From: Massilia sp. W12
GTDB taxonomy: Bacteria > Pseudomonadota > Gammaproteobacteria > Burkholderiales > Burkholderiaceae_D
DNA length: 64,000 nucleotides
Assembly (NCBI RefSeq): GCF_037300705.1
Contig: NZ_CP147776.1
Location: forward strand, 4,774,001-4,838,000
Direction: 5' to 3'
In this document: positions 25,002 through 33,039 of the stretch, piece after piece
Layout: each line of letters opens with the position of its first letter
Position numbering within the stretch: position 1 is the stretch's first letter
Program-made: the position numbers and the translations under genes
The notes under the pieces: model-generated
What the model was told of the DNA's origin: nothing
The model's input: only the letters and a program-made list of their open reading frames with translations
Databases searched by the model: none

Positions 25002-26633
25002 CTATAGCAGTTCCGCCGCGCGCAAACCCCACCATGCAGCTTCCTCAAACACACTGAAGCCGGATAAGTCGGCATGTGCAAACAAAATCGGCCCGCGCGC
25101 CTGGCGCAGGGCCTGTACCCCCGGATTGTTGCGGAAACCCGGAACCGGGGCCGCCATTGCATGCCCTCGTATCGTCAACTCCACCTGCTCCACGCATGCC
25201 GCAAAGCGCCAGCCGTAGGCGGCATGCAAATCGCGCATCGCCAATTCCAGCAATTCCTCTTTACTGGCGCGGTCCAGCCATTTGCGCGCAGCGTCGATCT
25301 CCATATGCGACATGGCGACATAGGAGGTGAATACAGTTTTCGGCGGCGGCGTCTGGCGGATCTGCTGATGGGTCGATACCACATAACCCAGGCCAGGCGC
25401 GGAATACACCACATTGTCCCAACTCAAGGGCACATGCGGTTTTTCCTCAGGAAAGCGGCGCAAGAGGAAATTCGCCACCAGCCAGGGCGCATAGCGCGGC
25501 GTGTCGCGTTGCGGCTCGAAGCCTAATTCGCGGATGTGCGGAATGATGCGCGCCGCCAGGTACAGGGGCATGGCGCAAATCGCGTTTTGCGCCTGCAGCG
25601 CAAAAAATTCCGGCTGGCCATCCGCGCCCAGGCGCAAACAATGCGCCTCCACCCCGCCGCCGGCGCGCAACTGCAGACGGTAAGCGCTGCCCTGCATATG
25701 GCGCGCGCCGCCCAGGCGATCCATGCCGCGCGCCAAGTGGGACAGGCCATCCGGCCAAGTCAGCCATGCGCCATGATTCGCATTCGCAGCCTTGCCCCAG
25801 CGGCTGCAGTAATAATGCAAACCGGCCCAGGCGGAAATCTGGTCATGGCTGCGGCCATAATCGTCGCGGCAGCAATAATCCAGATACCAATGCAAAGTCG
25901 GCGCGCGATAGCCCTGCTGTTCCATCCAGGCTTTCAGACTGAGCTTATCCAGCGCCATCCATTCCGGGTCGGTCGAAGACAGCTCGGTGGGAAACACAAA
26001 TACGCGCCGCCCATCGCGCCCATGCAGCGCGCGCAAGCGTTCAACTTCAGCAAAAAAGCGTTTATGTTCGTCCAACTCCCATTGCGGCGTCTCTTCAGTC
26101 GGCAAAAAGCCATCCTGCCAATAGCCATTGCGCAGCAGGCGTTCTTCCGGCGCATGCAGCACGCAGCTTTCATCGTACAAGGGCGCTTCGGCATAAGGAT
26201 CGCGCTTGATAATCCCCAAATCGAACAGAATTTCACGCACATGCGCCGATTCCGGCGATGGCAAGGGCAGATAATGTCCGCCGCGCGGATAGTGGTATGC
26301 GCCAAACGCGCCGCCGGCGGCATTGCCATGCAATTGCGGGCCATCCAGCATGAGGACGTCAGTACGTCCCTTTTTGCGAAGCTTCCAGGCGGCAGTCAAT
26401 GCCGCCACGCCAGACCCCAAAATCAGGGTTTGGCAGCTGGCGCGCAAAGCCGGTTGCGGCAAGGGGACGCCTTGTTGCGCCTGGCGCAGCAGATTGCGCA
26501 GAAAATGCCCTTCGCTGCGGCCCGGCGCATAAATCGTGGCCGGCATTTCCAGCCATTTCCAGGCCGCGCCGGCGCTGCCGGCCAGCACACTGAGACCGGC
26601 CCCGGCCTGCAGCAAAAATTGACGCCGGCTCAT
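25002..26633 (-). CDS. FAD-dependent oxidoreductase (flavin amine oxidase-like), Tat-exported
   Basis: 543 aa from ATG 26633. The N-terminus SRRQFLLQAGAGLSVLAGSAG is a twin-arginine signal. A Rossmann FAD motif LILGSGVAALTAAWKL follows at about residues 64-80, with a later second FAD-binding segment. The overall plan is that of NAD(P)-binding Rossmann-like/amine oxidase proteins. The start overlaps the stop of the upstream spermidine-synthase-like gene (ATGA), so the two are coupled. That makes polyamine or amine oxidation in the periplasm an attractive but unproven role. Confidence 0.8.
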   Translation of the reverse strand: MSRRQFLLQAGAGLSVLAGSAGAAWKWLEMPATIYAPGRSEGHFLRNLLRQAQQGVPLPQPALRASCQTLILGSGVAALTAAWKLRKKGRTDVLMLDGPQLHGNAAGGAFGAYHYPRGGHYLPLPSPESAHVREILFDLGIIKRDPYAEAPLYDESCVLHAPEERLLRNGYWQDGFLPTEETPQWELDEHKRFFAEVERLRALHGRDGRRVFVFPTELSSTDPEWMALDKLSLKAWMEQQGYRAPTLHWYLDYCCRDDYGRSHDQISAWAGLHYYCSRWGKAANANHGAWLTWPDGLSHLARGMDRLGGARHMQGSAYRLQLRAGGGVEAHCLRLGADGQPEFFALQAQNAICAMPLYLAARIIPHIRELGFEPQRDTPRYAPWLVANFLLRRFPEEKPHVPLSWDNVVYSAPGLGYVVSTHQQIRQTPPPKTVFTSYVAMSHMEIDAARKWLDRASKEELLELAMRDLHAAYGWRFAACVEQVELTIRGHAMAAPVPGFRNNPGVQALRQARGPILFAHADLSGFSVFEEAAWWGLRAAELL

Positions 26634-28141
26634 CGCAACACCTGGCGCCAATCTTGTTCAAATTCGCGCACCAGGGATTGCGTATTCAGCCGGTTCGGCG
26701 GCATTTGCAAATGCGGCATATCGGGCGGGAATTCAAACATGGCGCGCGTGGTGCTTTCGTTCAGATAACGCAAGGGCAGACGATAGCTTTTCGGCGGCTG
26801 ATAATTGCTTTGCGGCGAAGCCAGAATGAATCCCCATTCGCCGAATGAAGGGACATATGCGTGATAGGGCCAGGTTTTCAAACCGGCTTCGCGCAAGGTG
26901 GCTTCGATTGTCCAATACGCGTGCGGCGCAAAAAAAGGCGAAGTCGATTGCACCACAATCAAGCCATGCGCCGCCACATGCCGCCGCAGCGTCTGGTAAA
27001 ACGGCTCGGAATACAGCTTGCCCAGAGCATACGAAGATGGATCAGGAAAATCCACAATCGCAACGTCAAACATCTCTTGCGTTTCCTGCAGCCAGATGGC
27101 GGCGTCGGCATTGATCACGCGCGCCTTGGGATTGCTGAGCGAGCCTTGATTCAATTTCGCCAATTCAGGACGCTGACGGAAAGCATTCGTCATGGCCGGA
27201 TCAAGATCAACCAAGGTGACATGTTCGATATTCGGATAGCGCAATACTTCGCGCAGGGCCAAGCCATCGCCGCCGCCCAAAATCAAAACCCGCTTGGCCC
27301 AGGGCGTTTTTTCCAGGGCGGGATGCACCAGCGCTTCGTGGTAGCGGTATTCGTCGCGCGTGGAAAATTGCAAATTGCCATTGATGTACAGCCGGGTGTC
27401 ATCCTTCCAGCGCGTAATCACCAGGCGTTGATACGGCGTGCTGGTGGAGTAAATCACTTCATCGCCAAACAGGCCGCGCTCGCCCCATTGCACCAGGCGG
27501 TCAGAATAGGCAAAGCCGAAGCAGAGCAGCAAAAACACCAGCGCAGCGCGCAAAATCCGTCCTGTCACATTCTGCAGCTCACGGCGGAAAGCGTGGATAG
27601 TCCAAATCGCCACCGCCACATTCGCCAAGCCGAATAAAAAGCCGGTGCGCGTCAAGCCGAGTTGCGGCGCCAGCACCAGCGGAAACAGAACCGAGACGGC
27701 GAGCGCGCCCAGATAATCAAAAGTGAGCACGCCGCTCACCAGATCATTGAACGCGGTCTGGCGCGCATTCAAGACCCGCATCACGAGCGGAATCTCCATC
27801 CCGACCAGCATGCCGATCAAAAACACGCTGACATACAACAAGGTGCGAAAAGGAACCGCCATCCAGGCGTAGGAGAGAAATAAAAACGCGGCGGAACAAC
27901 CGCCCAGCAAGCCGATCACCAATTCGATATCAATGAAGCGCGCCAGCACCTGCTCTTCTTTGACGAATTTGGAAAAATGCGCGCCCACCCCCATTGCGAA
28001 CAGATAGCAGCCGATGATGGTGGAAAACTGCAGGATCGAGTCCCCCAGCAAATAGCTGGCCAGAGCGCCGGCGATCAATTCGTAAGCCAGGCCACAAGAG
28101 GCGACTACGAACACCGACAGGATTAAAATTCGTTTTGTCAT
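26630..28141 (-). CDS. Membrane-anchored spermidine synthase-like protein
   Basis: 503 aa. Residues 1 to about 210 form about seven membrane segments (first: ILILSVFVVASCGLAYELIAGALASYLLG split around short polar turns). The C-terminal half is a polyamine aminopropyltransferase-type domain: LQFSTRDEYRYHEALVHPAL, the SAM-site LILGGGDGLALREVL, LVDLDPAM and VDFPDPSS. Soluble SpeE transfers aminopropyl from decarboxylated AdoMet; this fused membrane form is less well characterised. An AdoMet decarboxylase is encoded 3.4 kb away on the other arm of the same cluster. ATG 28141 is chosen; TTG 28147 is an alternative. Confidence 0.88.
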   Translation of the reverse strand: MTKRILILSVFVVASCGLAYELIAGALASYLLGDSILQFSTIIGCYLFAMGVGAHFSKFVKEEQVLARFIDIELVIGLLGGCSAAFLFLSYAWMAVPFRTLLYVSVFLIGMLVGMEIPLVMRVLNARQTAFNDLVSGVLTFDYLGALAVSVLFPLVLAPQLGLTRTGFLFGLANVAVAIWTIHAFRRELQNVTGRILRAALVFLLLCFGFAYSDRLVQWGERGLFGDEVIYSTSTPYQRLVITRWKDDTRLYINGNLQFSTRDEYRYHEALVHPALEKTPWAKRVLILGGGDGLALREVLRYPNIEHVTLVDLDPAMTNAFRQRPELAKLNQGSLSNPKARVINADAAIWLQETQEMFDVAIVDFPDPSSYALGKLYSEPFYQTLRRHVAAHGLIVVQSTSPFFAPHAYWTIEATLREAGLKTWPYHAYVPSFGEWGFILASPQSNYQPPKSYRLPLRYLNESTTRAMFEFPPDMPHLQMPPNRLNTQSLVREFEQDWRQVLR

Positions 28142-28202
28142 GCGCAAAAATTGTTCTAAGATAAGCGGGCTTGCTTTACGGCTGTCCGGTTGGGCAGCTG
28201 CA

Positions 28203-28208
28203 TATAAT
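28203..28208 (+). promoter_or_regulatory. Probable -10 element for the DUF350 arm
   Basis: A perfect TATAAT in the 147-bp divergent space, about 80 bp upstream of the DUF350 gene. No good -35 element was seen at 17 bp, so it may need an activator. Confidence 0.45.
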
Positions 28209-28288
28209 AACGCGGGCCGGCGTTGATCTTGTGCTCTGCACAGTTTTCAGCGGCAGCCAAACAAACTTCCACCTTGCGAGAGATTGCC

Positions 28289-28690
28289 TTGAGCCCGATT
28301 CAACCTGAAGCATTCCTGCATTACGCCGCATATGTCCTGCTGGCTGCCGGCATGACCATTGTTTTCCTGCTGGTGTACACCAGGCTCACTCCGCACGACG
28401 AATTGGCCCTGATCCGCAACGGCAAAAGCGCCGCATCTCTGTCCCTCGGCGGGGCCTTGCTGGGTTTCATCATGACCCTCGCCTCCTCCATCATGCACAC
28501 GCAAAGCTATGTCCAGTTCATCATCTGGTCGGTGGCGGCGCTGGCGGTGCAGTTGCTGGTGTACCTGGTTTTAAGCCTGCTGTTGAAAGATATCCCGCAA
28601 CAGCTGGAAAAAGATAATGTCGCCTTTGGCGGCCTGGTTGGTGCGGTCTCTTTGGCGATGGGTGTGATCAACGCCGCATGCATCTATTAA
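28289..28690 (+). CDS. DUF350 family membrane protein (YjfL-like)
   Basis: About 133 aa with four hydrophobic segments: an N-terminal YAAYVLLAAGMTIVFLLVY, then LGGALLGFIMTLASSIM, a third around VQFIIWSVAALAVQLLVYLV and a C-terminal GLVGAVSLAMGVINAA. This two-fold repeat of paired helices is the DUF350 pattern. The start is uncertain: TTG 28289 fits the family N-terminus, and TTG 28223 is in frame. First gene of the plus arm of the polyamine/SPFH module, divergent from the spermidine synthase-like gene. Confidence 0.75.
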   Translation: MSPIQPEAFLHYAAYVLLAAGMTIVFLLVYTRLTPHDELALIRNGKSAASLSLGGALLGFIMTLASSIMHTQSYVQFIIWSVAALAVQLLVYLVLSLLLKDIPQQLEKDNVAFGGLVGAVSLAMGVINAACIY

Positions 28691-28887
28691 TTTAGAAGTA
28701 TTTGCGCAAATTACTTCCGAAAAATTGAAGTATGGATGCGCCTATGCTATCGCCATATGACATGTATTGATACAATCTGCCTGATTCAGCCGCTGCCTGA
28801 TGCGGCACACTGACAGGGCTGGCGGATGTTTCCGCGCTGTGACGGGTGGAACGCCCGCCTTTACCAACTGAAACAAGGATAAACATC

Positions 28888-29952
28888 ATGGGCCTCGGTT
28901 CGTTTTTCAAGAAACAGTTTATAGACGTTCTGCAGTGGAACGAAGACAGCGATGGCGTACTGGCGTGGCGCTATCCGATGCAGGATTTTGAAATCCAGAA
29001 TGGCGGCACGCTCACCGTGCGCGAATCGCAAATGGCGGTGTTTGTGAATGAAGGCCAGATCGCCGACGTATTCGGCCCCGGCAATCACACCCTGACCACG
29101 CGCACCCTGCCGCTTTTGACCAACCTCAAGAACTGGGACAAACTGTTTGATTCCCCGTTCAAGTCTGACGTGTATTTCTTCAGCACCCGCATCCAGACCG
29201 GGCGCAAATGGGGCACCACCCAGCCGATCACGATCCGCGACAAGGATTTTGACATGGTGCGCATCCGCGCCTTCGGCATGTATTCCTACAAAATCGCCGA
29301 CCCGGCCAAATTCTTCAAAGAAATCAGCGGCACACGCGAGCAATTCACGCGTGAGGAAGTGGAAGACCAATTGCGCGGCCTGATGCTGGCGGACATGGCT
29401 TCCGCGCTTGGCGCCAGCCAGGTGCCCTTCCTCGATATGGCGGCGAATCAAGCTTTGATGGCGCAACAGCTCAAAGGCGGCATCAGCCAGATGTTTGAAC
29501 GCTATGGCTTGCTGCTGGATCAGTTCGCGGTAACCTCGGTCAGCCTGCCGGACGAATTGCAAGCCGCGCTGGACGAACGGATTGCCGCCGGTATGAAGGG
29601 CGGCATGAGCCAATCCAAGCTGGATGGCTTCACCAAGTTCCAGGTCGCCAACTCGATTCCGCTGGCGGCGCAAAACGAAGGCGGCTTGGCCGGCCTGGGC
29701 GCCGGGCTGTCTGCCGGTCTGGGCTTTGGCCAGGTGATGGCGGGTGCGATGAATCAGGCGCTGATGCCGCAAGCGCCACAGGCGCCAGTCGCAGCGCCGC
29801 AGGCGCCGGTGGCGGCAGCCCCTGCCGCGCCGGCTGAGGAACCGCTCGAAGCGCGTTTGGAAAAGCTCAAAGGTCTGCTCGACAAGGGCTTGATCGGACA
29901 AGCTGATTTCGACAGCGCGAAAGCGGAAATTCTGAAAAAACTGATAGGTTGA
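28888..29952 (+). CDS. SPFH-domain protein with C-terminal SHOCT domain
   Basis: 354 aa from ATG 28888 with an AAGGAT site. Residues about 1-260 match the virion-core/YdjI-type SPFH (Band 7-like) family: FIDVLQWNEDSDGVLAWRYP, VRESQMAVFVNEGQIADVFGPG, and ISQMFERYGLLLDQFAVTSVSLP. A Gly/Ala-rich stretch and a repeated QAPVAA linker lead to a 35-residue SHOCT tail (LEARLEKLKGLLDKGLIG). No classical membrane segment, so probably peripheral. SPFH proteins organise membrane microdomains; here it is encoded beside DUF350 and DUF4178 proteins, which suggests a membrane stress or remodelling complex. Confidence 0.9.
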   Translation: MGLGSFFKKQFIDVLQWNEDSDGVLAWRYPMQDFEIQNGGTLTVRESQMAVFVNEGQIADVFGPGNHTLTTRTLPLLTNLKNWDKLFDSPFKSDVYFFSTRIQTGRKWGTTQPITIRDKDFDMVRIRAFGMYSYKIADPAKFFKEISGTREQFTREEVEDQLRGLMLADMASALGASQVPFLDMAANQALMAQQLKGGISQMFERYGLLLDQFAVTSVSLPDELQAALDERIAAGMKGGMSQSKLDGFTKFQVANSIPLAAQNEGGLAGLGAGLSAGLGFGQVMAGAMNQALMPQAPQAPVAAPQAPVAAAPAAPAEEPLEARLEKLKGLLDKGLIGQADFDSAKAEILKKLIG

Positions 29953-29965
29953 TCAGGCATACCAG

Positions 29966-31411
29966 ATGCAACAAGTCTCTTGCCCGGGTTGCGGCGCGCC
30001 GGTAGCGTTCCGCTCACATGCTTCAGTACTCGCAGTCTGTGAGTACTGCAGCACGACTGTCATGAAGGATGCCGATTCGGTCAAAGACCTGGGCAAGATG
30101 TCGGCTGTGCTGGAAGATTATTCGCCCTTCCAGATCGGCACATCGGGCCGTTTCGGCAAACGCAGTTTCACCATCATTGGCCGGATTCAGCTGAGTTATG
30201 AAGCAGGCCGCTGGAATGAGTGGTACTGCATGTTCGATGATGGCGAAACCGGCTGGCTGGGCGATTCGTCCGGCCTGTACACCTTCACGCTTGAGCGCGA
30301 TGTGCCGCAAGAGCGCATGCCGGCTTTCTCCGCGCTGCAAGTCGGGCGCGCGATGAAGTTTGAGGGCAATTCCTATATCGCAGCGGAAATCCGGCGCGGT
30401 TCCTGCATTGGCGGCCAGGGTGAATTACCGTTCAAAGTCGGGGCCGGCTATGAAATCGAAGTGGCCGATTTCCGCTTTGGCAAAAACTTTTTGACGCTGG
30501 ATTATTCCGACGACAAAGTGCGCGCTTATACCGGGCAGGCGGTCAAGCTGGAAGATTTGCAATGCCAGCTGCTGCGCGATGACGATACGATCAAGGAAAG
30601 CGCCGCAAAATTCAAAGGCAAGGTGAAATCGCTCGACTGCCCTTCTTGCGGCGGCAGCATCACCTACGCGCCCGGACTGTCGAAACATTTGCACTGCTCA
30701 TCCTGCCATGCGCAAATCGACGCTTCCAGCCCGAAGGCGCAAGTGGTCAAGGCGGCGGAAGAAGTGGATGCGGTGTATACCACGCTGCAATTGGGCATGA
30801 CGGCCAAAATCGCCGGGGTCGAACACCGCATCATCGGTTTGATGATGCGCGTCGATGATGAGGGCACGCCCTGGACCGAATATCTGCTGTACAACACGCG
30901 CGGCCTGTTCCTTTGGCTGATCGAAACCAATACCGGCTGGGCGCGCGCAAGCGTGCAGGATAATTGGCCGCAATGGGATCTGGGCGACAATGCCGTGCTC
31001 GGCAATCAGGAATTTTCCAAACTCTATGACTATCAAGCCAGCGTGACATACGCGCTGGGGGCTTTCAATTGGCGCGTGAATGTCGGCGATCAGGTCAAAG
31101 TCACCGAATTTGAATGCGGCCAGGCCAAGCTGGCGGCGGAAAGCACGACGCAGGAACTGACCTGGTCCTTATCCACGCCTGTGAAGCCGGAGCAGATCCG
31201 CGAGTGGTTCGGGCAAGATGTGGCAGCGGATAAGGCTGATGACGACGGCAAAATCAGCGCGAAAAAATTTATCTGGTGGCTCTTGATTATCAATGCCATT
31301 CCGGCGCTGGGCGGCGGGATTTTGGTGTGGTTCCTGATCCTGATCGGCATCCTGATGTTGTGGTTGCCTTCCTGGTATTTAAATAATCAAGTCGGCGGAG
31401 ATGGCGCATGA
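29966..31411 (+). CDS. DUF4178 protein with two zinc ribbons and C-terminal membrane helices
   Basis: 481 aa. The N-terminal zinc ribbon is CPGCGAPV...CEYC (residues 6-29); a second ribbon, CPSCGG...CSSCHAQ, lies in the middle (about 225-248). Each ribbon is followed by a DUF4178-like beta domain; the second has WTEYLLYNTRGLFLWLIE and NTGWARA. One long or two short hydrophobic helices (FIWWLLIINAIPALGGGI and following) end the protein near residue 470. It starts 13 bp after the SPFH gene and overlaps the next small gene. Function is unknown; the set DUF350-SPFH-DUF4178-SpeD recurs as a neighbourhood, from memory. Confidence 0.85.
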   Translation: MQQVSCPGCGAPVAFRSHASVLAVCEYCSTTVMKDADSVKDLGKMSAVLEDYSPFQIGTSGRFGKRSFTIIGRIQLSYEAGRWNEWYCMFDDGETGWLGDSSGLYTFTLERDVPQERMPAFSALQVGRAMKFEGNSYIAAEIRRGSCIGGQGELPFKVGAGYEIEVADFRFGKNFLTLDYSDDKVRAYTGQAVKLEDLQCQLLRDDDTIKESAAKFKGKVKSLDCPSCGGSITYAPGLSKHLHCSSCHAQIDASSPKAQVVKAAEEVDAVYTTLQLGMTAKIAGVEHRIIGLMMRVDDEGTPWTEYLLYNTRGLFLWLIETNTGWARASVQDNWPQWDLGDNAVLGNQEFSKLYDYQASVTYALGAFNWRVNVGDQVKVTEFECGQAKLAAESTTQELTWSLSTPVKPEQIREWFGQDVAADKADDDGKISAKKFIWWLLIINAIPALGGGILVWFLILIGILMLWLPSWYLNNQVGGDGA

Positions 31412-31578
31412 AAGGCAAGTACACAGTCTATGCGCTGGTGGTGGTGTTGCTGACATCTGTCGCCAGCTGGGGCAAATTATTTTCCAGCAGCAGCAGCGGC
31501 AGCAGCAGTGGCAGCAGCTGGAGCAGCCGCTCCAGTGGCGGCAGTTGGGGCGGCAGCACTGGAGGAGGCCACAAGTGA
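31408..31578 (+). CDS. Tiny Ser/Gly-rich membrane or exported peptide
   Basis: 56 aa, easily missed because of its length. ATG 31408 overlaps the DUF4178 stop (ATGA), and its own TGA overlaps the GTG start of the AdoMet decarboxylase gene, so it is built into a translationally coupled chain. Residues 5-20 are hydrophobic (TVYALVVVLLTSVAS); the rest is almost all Ser and Gly with two Trp (SSGSSSGSSWSSRSSGG). Probably a membrane-anchored or secreted linker-like peptide. No known family recognised. Confidence 0.65.
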   Translation: MKGKYTVYALVVVLLTSVASWGKLFSSSSSGSSSGSSWSSRSSGGSWGGSTGGGHK

Positions 31579-31943
31579 GCAGCGCGCATCACGCCAGCGG
31601 CCAACATTTGCTGGCGGATCTGCACGGCGTAGCCCCGTCTGTATTGCAAGACGGTGCGGCGCTGGAAGCCTTGATGCGTGAAGCGGCGCAACGCGCCGGC
31701 GCGCATATCCTGTTTTCCCATTTACACAGCTTCGGCCCGCAAGCCGGCGTCACCGGCGTGCTGCTGCTGGCCGAATCGCATATTTCGATTCATACCTGGC
31801 CCGAATCCGGCTTTGCCGCACTGGATATTTTCATGTGCGGGGCAGCGCAACCCGGGCTGGCGCTGGATTTTCTGTGCCAGGCCTTGCAAGCGCAACAGGT
31901 GCAAACCCGCACCGTGGCGCGTGGCGATGGTTCTGCTGTTTGA
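31575..31943 (+). CDS. speD: S-adenosylmethionine decarboxylase proenzyme, prokaryotic small class
   Basis: 122 aa from GTG 31575 (V read as Met). The self-cleavage site that creates the pyruvoyl group is in AESHISIHTWPE, with Glu67-Ser68; FSHLHSFGPQAGVTG precedes it and ALDIFMCG follows. This is the short bacterial/archaeal class. The product, decarboxylated AdoMet, is the aminopropyl donor that the spermidine synthase-like protein of the minus arm would need. Coupled to the tiny upstream gene by a 4-bp overlap, and followed 11 bp later by a two-TM protein. Confidence 0.92.
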   Translation: MSSAHHASGQHLLADLHGVAPSVLQDGAALEALMREAAQRAGAHILFSHLHSFGPQAGVTGVLLLAESHISIHTWPESGFAALDIFMCGAAQPGLALDFLCQALQAQQVQTRTVARGDGSAV

Positions 31944-31954
31944 GGAAATTTCTC

Positions 31955-32803
31955 ATGCATTCCGATCATGTGATCAAACTCAGCAGCCGCATCCTGTATG
32001 GCGCGATTTTGCTGCTGGTGTATTGGGTGTTTTGTTTTCTGTTGATCAATGCCTTTGATTTGAAGGTGTTTCGCGAATCGCTTTCTTCCATGTTCGGCAT
32101 GAGTCTGCTCGGCATTTTCGCGGTGCTGGGCGGCGCATTGATTTTAAATATCAGCGCCAATCTGAACAAAATCTCCGCCGCGCAGGCCGCTGCGGCCGGG
32201 CTGGCGCCGCCGCCGGATATGGCGCCGCGCAAACGCAATCTGCGCGCCCTCGCCTTGCTGCTGCTGTTTCCCTTGCTGGCGGCGCTGCTGTTTGGCGCGC
32301 ATCATGTTTCCACCAAACGCAAAAACGCATTGGTGGAACAAGCCGGCTTGCATTTATTGAACAGCAATCAAAGCGCGATTCAAGCCTTGCGCGATTACCG
32401 TTTTGAACGCGCCTGGCTGGAGCAAGCCAGGGAAAATCTGCTGGTCTTGAATAATATCGATACCCGTGTGCCAGTGGTGCATCTGGTGGCGCAAGACCAG
32501 ATTCAAAAGCAAAACGTGCTGCTGAGTTTTTCCCCGCACGAGTTGCAGCGCGCTTTGCACCCCGAAAAGGATGAGGCTGGCAAGCGCACTGACAATGAGC
32601 CAACACCGCTGAACAAGGGCGATTTCCTGTTGAAAACCACGCACCAGGAAAGGCAATATCTGGAACAGGTTTTCGCCGGTAAACAACGCAACCCGCGCCT
32701 GTTCCGCGAAGGCGCGACAATGCGCTTGTATCACCCGCTGCAGCAGATGGGCGGCAATGTGGCGCTGTTGCTGACAGAAGAACAGCATTACGGGAAAATG
32801 TGA
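31955..32803 (+). CDS. Two-TM membrane protein of the polyamine/SPFH module
   Basis: 282 aa from ATG 31955 (GAGGAAAT upstream). Three hydrophobic stretches near the N-terminus: residues 14-32 (YGAILLLVYWVFCFLLINA), about 46-68, and about 97-115 (LALLLLFPLLAALLFGA). A roughly 165-residue soluble part follows that is mixed charged and may face the periplasm. No named domain recognised. Its place as last gene of the coupled SpeD arm suggests it works with the SPFH and DUF350 proteins. A gap of 236 bp separates it from the narK-like gene. Confidence 0.65.
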   Translation: MHSDHVIKLSSRILYGAILLLVYWVFCFLLINAFDLKVFRESLSSMFGMSLLGIFAVLGGALILNISANLNKISAAQAAAAGLAPPPDMAPRKRNLRALALLLLFPLLAALLFGAHHVSTKRKNALVEQAGLHLLNSNQSAIQALRDYRFERAWLEQARENLLVLNNIDTRVPVVHLVAQDQIQKQNVLLSFSPHELQRALHPEKDEAGKRTDNEPTPLNKGDFLLKTTHQERQYLEQVFAGKQRNPRLFREGATMRLYHPLQQMGGNVALLLTEEQHYGKM

Positions 32804-33039
32804 GCCTGACGGATTGGCCAAGGCCCGCAACATGGGGGCCGGCTTGCGGTCTCTGAAACGGCATATCCAAGCTGATGCGCCGCCTTGGCAGCCGAAGCAT
32901 CCGCCAAAATAACTAGCACGCCACCGCCAAAAGGCGTATTCACCTAGCCAATCTGCAGCATACCGCCAGCCTGAAGCAGAATGGCTGTCGGCTCGCGCTC
33001 TGACTATCATTGCGGTATCCCAATCTTTTCAATTTCACC

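Noticed and set aside
28861-29901. Minus-strand frame of about 346 codons opposite the SPFH gene
   Set aside because: Mirror of a strongly biased coding strand; His/Gln-rich composition is typical of an antisense shadow.
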